Source: Verrucomicrobiales bacterium (GTDB lineage Bacteria > Verrucomicrobiota > Verrucomicrobiia > Limisphaerales > UBA9464). From it: DNA of 64,000 nt. Both the position numbers and the translations under genes were made by a program. Positions 17,660 to 26,728 of this stretch are shown piece after piece. The stretch covers positions 62,001 through 126,000 of the forward strand of contig JAIYBC010000033.1 in NCBI GenBank assembly GCA_027488845.1, given 5' to 3'. Under the pieces are notes generated by a model. That model was given only the letters and a program-made list of their open reading frames with translations, had not been told where the DNA came from and did not search any database. The stretch's first letter is position 1; each line of letters begins with the position of its first letter.

Positions 17660-17663
<4 letters not shown>
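16503..17663 (+). CDS. Periplasmic adaptor (membrane fusion) lipoprotein, MacA-like
   Basis: RND/MacA-type adaptor of 386 residues. The signal peptide ends in a lipobox (LAAASAGC, Cys26), so it is probably lipid-anchored, unlike E. coli MacA, which keeps a transmembrane anchor. A biotinyl-lipoyl-like half motif (VDVGAQVSGKVIALH) is followed by a long helical hairpin (LNQAEGELANARATLTL to AQAEAQLSIREAHVESARANVEF) and the second half motif RITAPVDGIVISRRVDPGQTV. Beta-barrel and membrane-proximal domains follow. It bridges the inner membrane MacB-like transporter to the outer channel. Its stop overlaps the ATPase start by 4 bp. Confidence 0.93.
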
Positions 17664-18451
<788 letters not shown>

Positions 18452-18462
18452 GTCGAAGCACC

Positions 18463-19707
18463 ATGAACACACTGGCCCAATTCTCCCCATCCCGGGTCTG
18501 GCTCACCGCCGGCATCGCATTCCGGGCCCTGGGTCGCAACACCCTGCGTTCCTTCCTCACCGCGCTGGGCATCATCATCGGGGTCTCCTCCGTGGTCGCG
18601 ATGGCCGCCATCGGCGACGGAGCCCAGGCCAGCATCACCTCCAAGGTCGCCGCCCTCGGCCAGAACCTCCTCACCGTCTTCTCCGGGCCGCGGCGGAACG
18701 GCGGCGTCAATTCGGGGCTCGGTTCCTCGAGCACGCTGACGATCGCGGACGCCGACGCGTTGGTCCGCGAGATCCCGGGGATCGTCGCCATCAGTCCCGA
18801 GGTCACGACCCCGGCCCAGCTCGTCGCCAACGGCAGGAACTGGTCGTCCACGGTCGCCGGCGAGTCGCCGGGCTACCTCGCCATCCGGAACTGGCGTCTC
18901 GCCGCCGGCACGATGTTCACCGAACGGGAGGTCCGATCCGCCTCCCGCGTCGCCGTGATCGGCTCCAAGGCCTCCCACGAACTCTTCGGTCCGGTGAATC
19001 CCGTCGGCCAAACCGTTCGGATCCGGAACATCCCCTTCAGCGTCATCGGACTCCTCGAGAGCAAGGGCGCCGGAATCGGGGGACAGAACCAGGACGACCG
19101 CATCCTCGTGCCCTACACCACGGTCATGCGGAGGATCACCGGCGACCGCTACCTTCGCTCGATCAACATCCAGGTGCGGGATGCCGCCGACATGGAGACC
19201 GTGCAGGAACAGTCGGGCCTCCTCCTCCGCCAACGCCACCGGCTTGCCGCCGGCGAGGAGGACGACTTCAACATCTTCAACCAGAAGGAAGTCGCCGAGA
19301 CCGTCGACTCGGTGACCTCCTCCATCAAGCTGCTCCTCGGCGCGGTGTCCGGGATCTCCCTGTTGGTCGGAGGCATCGGCATCATGAACATCATGCTGGT
19401 TTCCGTGACGGAACGGACCCGGGAGATCGGGCTGCGCATCGCCGTCGGGGCCCAACCCGCCGCGATCCGCCTCCAGTTCCTCCTGGAGGCGGTAGGCCTC
19501 AGCCTTTCGGGAGGGGTCGTCGGCGTCGTGCTGGGCGTCGTCGCCTCCCACCTCATCGGCCGCGTCGCAGGATTCGACATCTCCATCTCGCGCGGATCGG
19601 TCGCCCTCGCCTTCTGGGTGAGCTTCGCGACGGGTGCCTTCTTCGGGTTCTACCCGGCCAGGCGGGCCGCCGCTCTCGACCCCATCGAGGCGCTGCGCCA
19701 CGAGTAG
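18463..19707 (+). CDS. MacB-type ABC transporter permease (FtsX-like)
   Basis: Inner membrane permease of 414 residues with the four-helix MacB/FtsX topology. One helix lies near 25-45 (FLTALGIIIGVSSVVAMAAI), then a large periplasmic MacB-PCD domain (about 50-285), then three helices (LLLGAVSGISLLVGGIGIMN, the segment after FLLEAVGLSLSGGVVG, and LAFWVSFATGAFFGFYPA). It ends in the family C-terminus RRAAALDPIEALRHE. Together with the previous three genes it makes a complete MacAB-TolC-like exporter, which in the family moves macrolides, peptides or lipoproteins. A strong hairpin lies 75 bp downstream. Confidence 0.94.
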   Translation: MNTLAQFSPSRVWLTAGIAFRALGRNTLRSFLTALGIIIGVSSVVAMAAIGDGAQASITSKVAALGQNLLTVFSGPRRNGGVNSGLGSSSTLTIADADALVREIPGIVAISPEVTTPAQLVANGRNWSSTVAGESPGYLAIRNWRLAAGTMFTEREVRSASRVAVIGSKASHELFGPVNPVGQTVRIRNIPFSVIGLLESKGAGIGGQNQDDRILVPYTTVMRRITGDRYLRSINIQVRDAADMETVQEQSGLLLRQRHRLAAGEEDDFNIFNQKEVAETVDSVTSSIKLLLGAVSGISLLVGGIGIMNIMLVSVTERTREIGLRIAVGAQPAAIRLQFLLEAVGLSLSGGVVGVVLGVVASHLIGRVAGFDISISRGSVALAFWVSFATGAFFGFYPARRAAALDPIEALRHE

Positions 19708-19782
19708 CCGGCCGGACGCAGGGCAAACCCGATCCCGGGTCCCGGTCGATGCGCCCGAGCCATCCGGAGGGCGCCCCGGTCT

Positions 19783-19830
19783 GCCGGCGATCCCATGACG
19801 ATCGCCGGCGAGGAATTCTCTTGTGAATTC
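19783..19830 (+). terminator. Hairpin ending the efflux operon
   Basis: Perfect 10-bp stem GCCGGCGATC/GATCGCCGGC (19783-19792, 19800-19809) with a 7-nt loop, followed by a T-containing stretch bounded by two GAATTC hexamers (19813-19818 and 19825-19830). It fits an intrinsic terminator of the efflux operon. Confidence 0.6.
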
Positions 19831-19868
19831 GTGACGCCGACCGCTTATCGCGGTCCGTGCGCCGTCGC

Positions 19869-21380
19869 ATGACCCCTTCCCGGTTCCGGGCCCTTTCGGC
19901 TCCGGTCCTGGTCTTGGTCCTGTTCGTCCTCGGCCTCTTCCCCGCGCCATCCTCCTCGGCCCGCGCGGACTCCTGGGAGGGCCTCACCAACCGCGGCGTC
20001 GTCCGCTGGGCCAACGACGCGGAGGGCGGTGCTCCCTACATCTTCCACCCCGCGGACGACGCCTCGAAACTCGTCGGCTTCGAGGTCGAGTTCGCCGAGG
20101 CGCTGTGCTCTCGACTCGGTCTCCGCTCCGAATTCGTCCAGTACAACTGGGCCAACCTGATCCCGGGCCTGCGACAGGGCGGGAATTTCGACATCGTCGT
20201 CGCCGCGCTCGAACGCACCCCGGAGAACCTCGCGCAGGTCGGCATGAGCCGTCCCTACTTCGTCTTCGGACAGCAGCTCGTCGCACGCGCGGCCGACACC
20301 GGGATCACCTCGCTCGACGGCCTGCGCGGCCGGACCGTCGGCGTGCTCGGCGCGACCCTTTCACAACGGCTGGCCACCGAGGCCGGCGCGGAGGTGCGCG
20401 TCTACGACGAGAACGTGAACTATTTCCGCGACCTCGAGCTGGGCCGCATCGACGCCGTGCTCACCGACTCCCCGATCGCCGAGGTGAACCTCCGGGACCG
20501 TCCGCTGTTGCGCCGCGCCGGTCGGCCGTTCGCGCCGGGCTTCTACGCCGTGGCCGTGCCCGCTGGCGATACCCGCCTGCTCGAACGGATCGACGGGGCC
20601 ATCCTGGAACTGTACCGCGACGGTACCCTCGAACGCATCTACCGCAAGCACGGGCTGTGGTCCTCGGAACAGGCGACCATCGGCACCTGGACGGACAGCG
20701 GGGAGGCCGCCAACCCCGTCACCCGCCCCGCGGGGGGATTCGCCCGCTGGAACGTCTATCTCCCGATCCTGCTGCGCGCCGCGGTGACCACGGTCTGGGT
20801 GACCTGCGCGTCGATGGCGCTCGCCGTGGCCTGGGGGCTGGTACTCGCGGTGGGACGCGTCTACGGACCGGCCCCGGCCCGATGGTTCAGCATCGCGTAC
20901 GTCGAGGTCTTCCGCGGGACGCCCCTGCTGTTGCAGCTCTACTTCGTCTACTTCGGACTGGCCCAGCAGTTGGGTTGGAAGCTGTCGGCCGGCGCCGCGG
21001 CCGTCCTCACCCTCGGCCTGAACTACGCCGCCAACGAGGCCGAGAACTACCGCGCCGGACTCCAGGCAGTGCCGCGCGGCCAGACCGAGGCGGCCCTCGC
21101 CCTCGGCATGACGCCTTGGCTCACGTTCCGTCGCATCCTCCTGCCCCAGGCCCTGCGCATCAGCCTGCCCTCGGTCACCAACGACTTCATCGCCCTCTTC
21201 AAGGACTCCTCCATCGTGTCCGTCATCGGCCTGGTCGAGCTCACCAAGGAGTTCCTCATCCGCGCCCTCGACGCCGGCGACTACCTCGGGCTCGGCGTGA
21301 TGACGGCCGCCATCTACTTCGCCATGGGCTGGGCCGCCTCGGCCGCCGCCCGGGCGATCGAACGGAGGCTCCATCCATGA
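19869..21380 (+). CDS. Fused substrate-binding protein and permease of a polar amino-acid ABC transporter
   Basis: Single 503-residue polypeptide combining two usually separate parts. Signal/anchor segment near 8-28; family-3 solute-binding domain about 38-265 (GVVRWANDAEGGAPYIF, GFEVEFAEALCSRLGL, GRTVGVLGATLS, IYRKHGLWSS). The GlnP/HisM-type permease is about 285-500 (EVFRGTPLLLQLYFVYFGL, EAALALGMTPWLTFRRI, FIALFKDSSIVSVIGLVELT). Likely substrate class is polar amino acids. This fusion is known in GlnP of some Gram-positives, where the binding domain is tethered to the translocator. The ATG at 19869 is used; a GTG 12 bp earlier is possible. Its stop overlaps the ATPase ATG by 4 bp. Confidence 0.92.
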   Translation: MTPSRFRALSAPVLVLVLFVLGLFPAPSSSARADSWEGLTNRGVVRWANDAEGGAPYIFHPADDASKLVGFEVEFAEALCSRLGLRSEFVQYNWANLIPGLRQGGNFDIVVAALERTPENLAQVGMSRPYFVFGQQLVARAADTGITSLDGLRGRTVGVLGATLSQRLATEAGAEVRVYDENVNYFRDLELGRIDAVLTDSPIAEVNLRDRPLLRRAGRPFAPGFYAVAVPAGDTRLLERIDGAILELYRDGTLERIYRKHGLWSSEQATIGTWTDSGEAANPVTRPAGGFARWNVYLPILLRAAVTTVWVTCASMALAVAWGLVLAVGRVYGPAPARWFSIAYVEVFRGTPLLLQLYFVYFGLAQQLGWKLSAGAAAVLTLGLNYAANEAENYRAGLQAVPRGQTEAALALGMTPWLTFRRILLPQALRISLPSVTNDFIALFKDSSIVSVIGLVELTKEFLIRALDAGDYLGLGVMTAAIYFAMGWAASAAARAIERRLHP

Positions 21381-22108
21381 TCCACGTGCAGGGTCTCCAC
21401 AAGCGGTTCGGCGACACCCGCGTGCTCGAGGGCGTCGACCACATGCAGAAGGCGGGCGAGGTCGCCGTGCTCATCGGCCCCAGCGGCTGCGGCAAGAGCA
21501 CCTTCCTCCGCTGCCTGAACCAGCTCGAACAGGCCGACGCCGGCACCATCGAGATCGATGGCCTGGTCGTCGGACCCCGGGCCGACCGGAAGACCCGCAC
21601 CGAGCTGCGTCGCCGCACCGGCATGGTCTTCCAGCAGTTCCACCTTTTTCCCCACCTCACCGTGCTCGGAAACGTCATCGAGGCGCCGGTGCACGTCGGC
21701 GGGATGTCCCGTGCCGACGCCACCGCCCTCGCCATGGAATTGCTCGCCAAGGTGGGACTGGGCGACCGGGCCGGCTTCCACCCGGCCCAGCTTTCCGGCG
21801 GACAGCAGCAGCGCGTCGCCATCGCCCGGGCCTTGGCCATGCGGCCGCGGGTGTTGCTCTTCGACGAACCGACCAGCTCCCTCGACCCGCAGCTGCGGGG
21901 TGAAGTCCTGACGGTGCTCCGGGATCTGGCCGCGGAAGGGCGCACCATGCTGTTGGTCACCCATGAGATGGGTCTGGCCCGGGACATCGCCGACCAGGTG
22001 CTGTTCTTCGACGCCGGCAAGGTCGCCGAGTCCGGTCCGCCCGAGCAGGTCTTCGGGGATCCGCTCCACCCCCGCACACGGGAGTTCCTCCGGGGCACCC
22101 ATTCGTGA
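21377..22108 (+). CDS. GlnQ-like amino-acid ABC transporter ATP-binding protein
   Basis: ATPase of 243 residues of the polar-amino-acid uptake family. Walker A is GPSGCGKST, the Q loop is VFQQFHLFPHLTVLGNV, the signature is LSGGQQQR, Walker B is VLLFDEPTSSLDP and the switch is VTHEMGLAR. It overlaps the fused receptor-permease gene by 4 bp and completes that importer. A GC-rich hairpin with a T-rich tail follows about 40 bp after the stop. The stop codon itself sits at the edge of a family A dispersed repeat. Confidence 0.95.
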   Translation: MIHVQGLHKRFGDTRVLEGVDHMQKAGEVAVLIGPSGCGKSTFLRCLNQLEQADAGTIEIDGLVVGPRADRKTRTELRRRTGMVFQQFHLFPHLTVLGNVIEAPVHVGGMSRADATALAMELLAKVGLGDRAGFHPAQLSGGQQQRVAIARALAMRPRVLLFDEPTSSLDPQLRGEVLTVLRDLAAEGRTMLLVTHEMGLARDIADQVLFFDAGKVAESGPPEQVFGDPLHPRTREFLRGTHS

Positions 22109-22133
22109 TTCCTGATTCCCGATTCCCGATTTT
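22105..22133. repeat. Dispersed repeat, family A (GATTCCC units)
   Basis: Three near-tandem copies of a GATTCCTGATTCCC/GATTCCCGATT unit beginning at the stop codon of the ATPase gene, with a further half copy at 22181-22195. Similar units occur at 5932-5965, 6775-6810, 6905-6931 and 56113-56152. All lie in gaps between genes. Confidence 0.55.
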
Positions 22134-22408
22134 CAGCGACAAGCAGCCGCGGCTGCCACGCTGCGGACTTTTCCCCTTTCCCTGATTCCCGGTCCGGCGA
22201 CAGACCCCACGCGGTGACGCCACAACGCCGGGGCCTTCGCGATACCTGGTCTCCCTTGTCCGGTTTCCCGGCATCGGAAGCCCTCCATCCGTTCCCGCGG
22301 CCTTGCGTACCGGTCGCTTTTGCGTGGTGTCTTCCGAACTGGGAGAGGAATGTGGCGGCCGCGGCTTCCCAAGGGGACGCGGGAACCGCTAGCCTTCTCC
22401 CGCTTCCC
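22109..22408. other. 300-bp gap ahead of the second DUF1501 gene
   Basis: No gene is supported. The gap holds family A repeat units (22105-22133, 22181-22195), a terminator-like hairpin (22147-22175) and a family B repeat unit (22291-22326). Any promoter for the DUF1501 gene must lie in its last 80 bp, but none is recognisable. Confidence 0.5.
22147..22175 (+). terminator. Intrinsic terminator after the amino-acid ABC transporter
   Basis: Stem CCGCGGC/GCTGCGG (7 bp with one G-U pair, 22147-22153 and 22160-22166) with a 6-nt loop, followed by ACTTTTCCCC. An overlapping 14-bp palindrome GCAGCCGCGGCTGC lies at 22143-22156. Confidence 0.6.
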
Positions 22409-23764
22409 ATGGGTCTCCTGCACCAAAACTGCGCCGGAATGCCGCGCCGTGACTTCCTCCAGGTGGGGCTCGGCGGGATGCTCGGGCTCGGGCTCTCAGA
22501 CATCCTCCGGCTGAACGCGGCGACGGCGAAGCCGCAGTCGGTCCCCCAGGTGGCGCCGCCGGCCGGCACGAAGCCGGTCAACTGCATCCTCATCTGGCTC
22601 GACGGTGGGCCTTCCCACTACGAGACCTTCGATCCGAAGCCCGACGCGCCCGCGGAGATCCGCGGCGACTTCAAGCCGATCCCCACGGCGGTGCCGGGAA
22701 TCCGCTTCAGCGAGGCGGTCCCCGAACTGGCGAAGGTGGCGGACCGCTTCACGGTCGTCCGCTCGATCTGCCATCGCGATCCGAACCACGGCGGCGGCAA
22801 CCACTACATGATCACCGGCGCCCCGACGCCGGTGCCCGTCGCCTGCGGCGCCTTCGTCACCTTCCATCCCTCCTTCGGTTCGGTGGTTTCCTGGACGCGC
22901 GGCCAACAGGCGGGACTGCCTCCCTACGTCTCCATCCCGTCGGTGACCCGCAGCGGCGGCCCGAACTTCCTCGGGGGACGCCACGCTCCGTTCGTCATCG
23001 ACGGCTACCCGAACTCCGCCTCGTTCAAGGTCCGCGACGTGGTCCTGCCTCCCGGCGTCAGCGAGTCCCGCGCGGCCTCCCGCCGCGAACTCCGGACGGC
23101 CCTCGACGGGATGCGCCGCCACGCGGACAAGGTCATGGAGGATCCGGCGGTCGGATTCGACGAGTACCTCCAACAGGGGGTGCAACTGGTGATGTCGTCG
23201 CAGGCCCAGGCGGCCTTCGACATCCACCGCGAGGACGCCAAGGTCCGCGACCGCTATGGCCGGAACGACTTCGGCCAACGCCTGCTGATGGCCCGCCGAC
23301 TGGTCGAGGTCGGCGTGTCGTGGATCACCGTCAACTCGGGCGGCTGGGACCACCACACGAAGCTGTTCGACGCCTACAAGGGGGATCAGGTGCGGAACAT
23401 GGACCGCGGCGTGGCGGCCCTGATCGCGGACCTCGACGAACGCGGCCTCCTCGACTCGACCCTCGTGGTGCTGCTCGGCGAGTTCGGCCGGACGCCGAAG
23501 GTGAACAAGGACGCGGGTCGCGACCACTGGCCGCATGCGATGTCGGTGCTGATGGCCGGGGCCGGATGCCCGCGCGGCGCGATCGTCGGCGCCACCGACG
23601 CCAAGGGCTATGCGGCCTCCGAGAGCGTCTACCGCCCCGAGGACTTCGCGGCCACGTTGTACACGAAGATGGGCATCGATCCGAACCAGGTGCTCCACAC
23701 CAACACCGGACGCCCCGTCCCGCTGGTGAGCAACGGCCGCCGGATGCGCGAGCTCTTCGCGTGA
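22409..23764 (+). CDS. DUF1501 domain protein, second copy
   Basis: Exported 451-residue DUF1501 protein, only distantly similar to the copy at 9.8-11.2 kb. It has the family opening NCAGMPRRDFLQVGLGG, a twin-arginine-like signal, then ILIWLDGGPSHYETFDPKP, SICHRDPNHGGGNHYMITG, WITVNSGGWDHHTKLF, LLGEFGRTPKVN and GRDHWPHAMSVLMAGAG. The conserved Asp and His residues suit a metal-dependent sulfatase-like fold, though catalysis is undemonstrated for this family. Ten base pairs separate it from the PPC-domain gene, which is the usual partner of this DUF1501 subtype. Location should be periplasmic or cell surface. Confidence 0.9.
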   Translation: MGLLHQNCAGMPRRDFLQVGLGGMLGLGLSDILRLNAATAKPQSVPQVAPPAGTKPVNCILIWLDGGPSHYETFDPKPDAPAEIRGDFKPIPTAVPGIRFSEAVPELAKVADRFTVVRSICHRDPNHGGGNHYMITGAPTPVPVACGAFVTFHPSFGSVVSWTRGQQAGLPPYVSIPSVTRSGGPNFLGGRHAPFVIDGYPNSASFKVRDVVLPPGVSESRAASRRELRTALDGMRRHADKVMEDPAVGFDEYLQQGVQLVMSSQAQAAFDIHREDAKVRDRYGRNDFGQRLLMARRLVEVGVSWITVNSGGWDHHTKLFDAYKGDQVRNMDRGVAALIADLDERGLLDSTLVVLLGEFGRTPKVNKDAGRDHWPHAMSVLMAGAGCPRGAIVGATDAKGYAASESVYRPEDFAATLYTKMGIDPNQVLHTNTGRPVPLVSNGRRMRELFA

Positions 23765-23774
23765 CCTGCGCCCG

Positions 23775-25526
23775 ATGAGAAGTCCCGGCCAGCGAATCCA
23801 TTCCCGCGGCATGGCCTGTCCAAAGGGAACGGCGCGTCCCTCGACGTGGTTCCTCGCAGGCTCCCTCTGGGCTGGCCTTCCGGCGCTCACGGGCGCCGTG
23901 CCGGTCCTCGAGCAGCTGCATCCGCCGGCGATCCAGGCCGGCACCGCCCGCGAGATCACCGCGGTCGGGAAGTTCGATCCCTGGCCGGCCGCGACGTGGG
24001 TCTCGGGCGACGGACTGCGGGTGGAGGCGCTGGAGGAAAAGGGCCGTCTCCGCGTGACCGTGGCCACGAACGCGGTGCCGGGACCGAGACTGCTCCGCTT
24101 CTTCAACGGCGAAGGCGCCAGCGCGCCGCGGTTCCTCCTCGTGGGCGGCGACCCCCAGACCGACGAGCTGGAGCCCAACGACGATTTCCGCAATCCCCAG
24201 GTGCTCGCGACGCTGCCGGCCTCGGTGAACGGACGCCTGGAGAAGAACGGCGACGTCGACGTCCTCGCCGTCGAACTCGCAGCCGGCCAGACGCTCGTCG
24301 CCGCCGTCGAGGCCCATGTCTGGATGTCCCCGGTCGACGCCGTGCTGCGTTTGGTCGGCCCCGACGGGAGCCAGGCGGCATGGAACCACGACGATGGACG
24401 CACCCTCGACCCGTTCCTCGCCTTCACGGCGCCCCGCAGCGGACGATACGGCGTGCAGGTGTTCGGCTTCCCTCATCCGGCCGACTCCGACATCCGCTTC
24501 ACCGGAAACGCCCGCTGCGTGTACCGGCTGCTCCTGACGACGGGACCCGCGATCTCCCACGCCTGGCCGCTCGGAATCCGGCGCGGCGTCACGAACCGGG
24601 TGCGGATCGACGGGTGGAACCTCCCCAACACGATGCCGAGGGAACTCGTCGTGGACGGAGCGGCCGTGGCGGCCGCGGTCGGAAGGACCGAGTGGCGGCC
24701 GCCGGGATTCCACCTGCCGTTCGAGCTGGCCGTGGGGGACGGCGAAGAGGAGATCGAGTCCGAGCCCAACGACCTCGCCGCGTCGGCGGGACACCTGCGG
24801 ATCCCGGGAGCGGTGACGGGGGATCTCAACGCCAAGGGGGACCACGACCGGTTTCGGTTCGAGGCGAAGAAGGGGGAACGCCTGCGACTGGCGGTGAAGG
24901 CGGCGGCCCTTGGGTTCCCGTTGGACGCCTGGCTCGCCGTGGAGGGCCCGGACGGCAAGGAGCTGGTGCGGCAGGACGACTCGGTCGGCAGCGATCCGGT
25001 GATCGAATGGACCGCGCCCTCGGACGGCGCCTTCGTGGCCGTTGCGGGGAGCCTGCTCCAGAAGGGAGGCGACTCGTTGAGGTACCGCATCGAGGCGACC
25101 CGGAGCCGGCCGGGGTTCAAGGCCACCGTGACAGAGGACGTCTTCTCAATCGCTCCGGGCGCCACCAACGGGATCAAGGTGGCCCTGACGAGGAGCGGCG
25201 GTTTCGAGGCGCCGATCCGGCTGACGGCGGAAGGGCTCCCGCCGGGGATCCACGCCGCGGCCGCGGAAGCGGGACCGAAGGAATCCGAGGCCGTGCTGAG
25301 ACTGGTGGCCGCCGCCGATGCCAACCCGACGAACGGAACCTTCCGCATCGTCCTCGCGGGAGGAGACCCGGAGCTGCGGGTGGCCGCACTCCACGAGCTG
25401 GTCAGCAGCGGGGAGAACAACGGAGTGCCGCAGGGTTTCCGGCGCCTGAAGATCGAGGCCGTGGAGGACCTGTGGCTGACCGTGACACAGCCACCGCCGG
25501 CCAAGGACGCCTCGAAGAAGCCCTGA
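23775..25526 (+). CDS. Secreted PPC-domain (pre-peptidase C-terminal-like) protein
   Basis: Exported protein of 583 residues (571 if started at the ATG at 23811). After a signal-like stretch (TWFLAGSLWAGLPALTGAVP) comes an N-terminal beta domain, then two PPC-like beta-sandwich repeats. Each repeat opens with an E-PND motif: DELEPNDDFRNPQVL near 134 and ESEPNDLAASAGHLRIPGAV near 327. They continue with DVDVLAVELAAGQTL and DHDRFRFEAKKGERLRLAV. The last 150 residues look like a further Ig-like domain (APIRLTAEGLPPGIHAAAAE). There is no catalytic motif, so a binding or scaffolding role beside the DUF1501 product is the best inference. The base composition matches the neighbours. Confidence 0.8.
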   Translation: MRSPGQRIHSRGMACPKGTARPSTWFLAGSLWAGLPALTGAVPVLEQLHPPAIQAGTAREITAVGKFDPWPAATWVSGDGLRVEALEEKGRLRVTVATNAVPGPRLLRFFNGEGASAPRFLLVGGDPQTDELEPNDDFRNPQVLATLPASVNGRLEKNGDVDVLAVELAAGQTLVAAVEAHVWMSPVDAVLRLVGPDGSQAAWNHDDGRTLDPFLAFTAPRSGRYGVQVFGFPHPADSDIRFTGNARCVYRLLLTTGPAISHAWPLGIRRGVTNRVRIDGWNLPNTMPRELVVDGAAVAAAVGRTEWRPPGFHLPFELAVGDGEEEIESEPNDLAASAGHLRIPGAVTGDLNAKGDHDRFRFEAKKGERLRLAVKAAALGFPLDAWLAVEGPDGKELVRQDDSVGSDPVIEWTAPSDGAFVAVAGSLLQKGGDSLRYRIEATRSRPGFKATVTEDVFSIAPGATNGIKVALTRSGGFEAPIRLTAEGLPPGIHAAAAEAGPKESEAVLRLVAAADANPTNGTFRIVLAGGDPELRVAALHELVSSGENNGVPQGFRRLKIEAVEDLWLTVTQPPPAKDASKKP

Positions 25527-25559
25527 GCCATCGCAAGCCGGATTCGTCCGACCCGATCG

Positions 25560-25629
25560 GAAGCGGACCCCGCGCAATACCGGAAAGACGCCGGGGAAGG
25601 GCTTCGGGCTTCGGGGGCGGGTCCGCTTC
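25560..25629. repeat. Long-loop inverted repeat between convergent genes
   Basis: Perfect 11-bp arms GAAGCGGACCC (25560-25570) and GGGTCCGCTTC (25619-25629) flank 48 nt that contain a duplicated GCTTCGGG. It lies in the 169-bp convergent gap and may act as a bidirectional terminator. Confidence 0.5.
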
Positions 25630-25695
25630 GCGGCTGGGCACCTCGGTGTGAGGCTCCCTACTTCGGGATCTGGCTGAGCCGGAGTCGGACCGAGA

Positions 25696-26595
25696 TCAGG
25701 AGTATCGGACCAAGGGGGTGCCGTCGATGCGGAGCGAGAGGTCGATCGGGTCGCCGATCGAGACCGTGCCGTTGGCCACCTGGTAGGCCCACACCAGGAA
25801 GTAGCTCGGGACCGCGTGGCCGTAGATCGTCGCAAACGCACCGTCCACCGCGTCGCCGCCGTGGGCCATCTTCACCCGGCCGATGCGGGGCACGTTGAAC
25901 CGGGGATCGAAGGTGTACCACTGGCCACCGAGGTAGACCTCGCAGTAGGCGTGGAAGTCCATCGCCGAGCCGGGATCGATGAAGCCGATGTCGGGAAGGT
26001 GTCCGGTCACGTAGCGCGCCGGCAGGTTGAAGGCCCGGCACAGGGCGATCGCGAGGTGGGCGAAGTCGCGGCAGACGCCATGGCGGCGGGCGAGGACCTC
26101 CGAGGCCGAGAGGTCGGGGCGACCGGAGCCGAACCGGTACTCGATGTTGTGGTGCACCCAGTCGCAGATCGCCTTCACCCGCTGGATCCCGTGGGGCACG
26201 AGGCCGAAGTGGTTCCAGGCGAAGTCACGGAGCTTGTCCGAGTCGCAGTAGCGGCTGGGAAGCGTGTAGCGGAGGACGTCGGCGGGGAGCTGGTCCACGG
26301 ACGGGACCGGGGTGGACTCGGGGCAGTAGTCGGGCAGCGACGAGACGGCGACGAGGGCGTCATGCCGGATCTCGTTGCGGCCGGGCATCATCACCGAACG
26401 CCAGGTGAGGTTGCCATGGCTGTCCAGGAACTCGTAGGCGGGCTGGCCGATGCCGAAGGAGAGGCTTTCCTGGACGACGAGCACGTGGCCCTCCAACCGC
26501 GGGCGCAGCACGAGCAGCATCGGGGTCGGATGCGTGACGTCGTAGGAAAGGTGGCAACCGATGCGGAGCGTGACGTTGAGCGGGATCCAGTTCAT
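25696..26595 (-). CDS. Transglutaminase-like cysteine protease family protein
   Basis: Predicted 299-residue protein with a transglutaminase-core domain in its C-terminal half. The N-terminal half is a beta-rich segment ending in RYTLPSRYCDSDKL, the usual lead-in. The catalytic triad is visible: Cys175 in RRHGVCRDFAHLAIALCRAFN, His215 in AMDFHAYCEVYLGGQWY and Asp230 in TFDPRFNVPR. No signal peptide is present from the ATG at 26595, so it is likely cytoplasmic. Such proteins act as proteases or cross-linking enzymes and are often of unknown substrate. It is the last gene of a minus-strand run, 133 bp after the PEP-CTERM gene. Confidence 0.9.
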   Translation of the reverse strand: MNWIPLNVTLRIGCHLSYDVTHPTPMLLVLRPRLEGHVLVVQESLSFGIGQPAYEFLDSHGNLTWRSVMMPGRNEIRHDALVAVSSLPDYCPESTPVPSVDQLPADVLRYTLPSRYCDSDKLRDFAWNHFGLVPHGIQRVKAICDWVHHNIEYRFGSGRPDLSASEVLARRHGVCRDFAHLAIALCRAFNLPARYVTGHLPDIGFIDPGSAMDFHAYCEVYLGGQWYTFDPRFNVPRIGRVKMAHGGDAVDGAFATIYGHAVPSYFLVWAYQVANGTVSIGDPIDLSLRIDGTPLVRYS

Positions 26596-26728
26596 GTCGA
26601 CGGCCCGCGCAGGGAGGCCGTCGCCCGGAACGCTTCCGGACGTGGTGGCGCCCGGATTTGGGTCTGCTGCGATGCAGCGGGCAACGGGCCGTCCTGTCGA
26701 GGACGAAGACCATGGCGACCCCAAGGCT

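Noticed and set aside
19813-19830. Paired GAATTC hexamers as a recombination or attachment site
   Set aside because: They lie directly after a terminator stem, there is no integrase, and two hexamers alone are not significant.
22105-22195. GATTCCC repeats as a small CRISPR array
   Set aside because: Units are 7-14 bp, nearly contiguous and degenerate, with no unique spacers of constant length and no cas genes.
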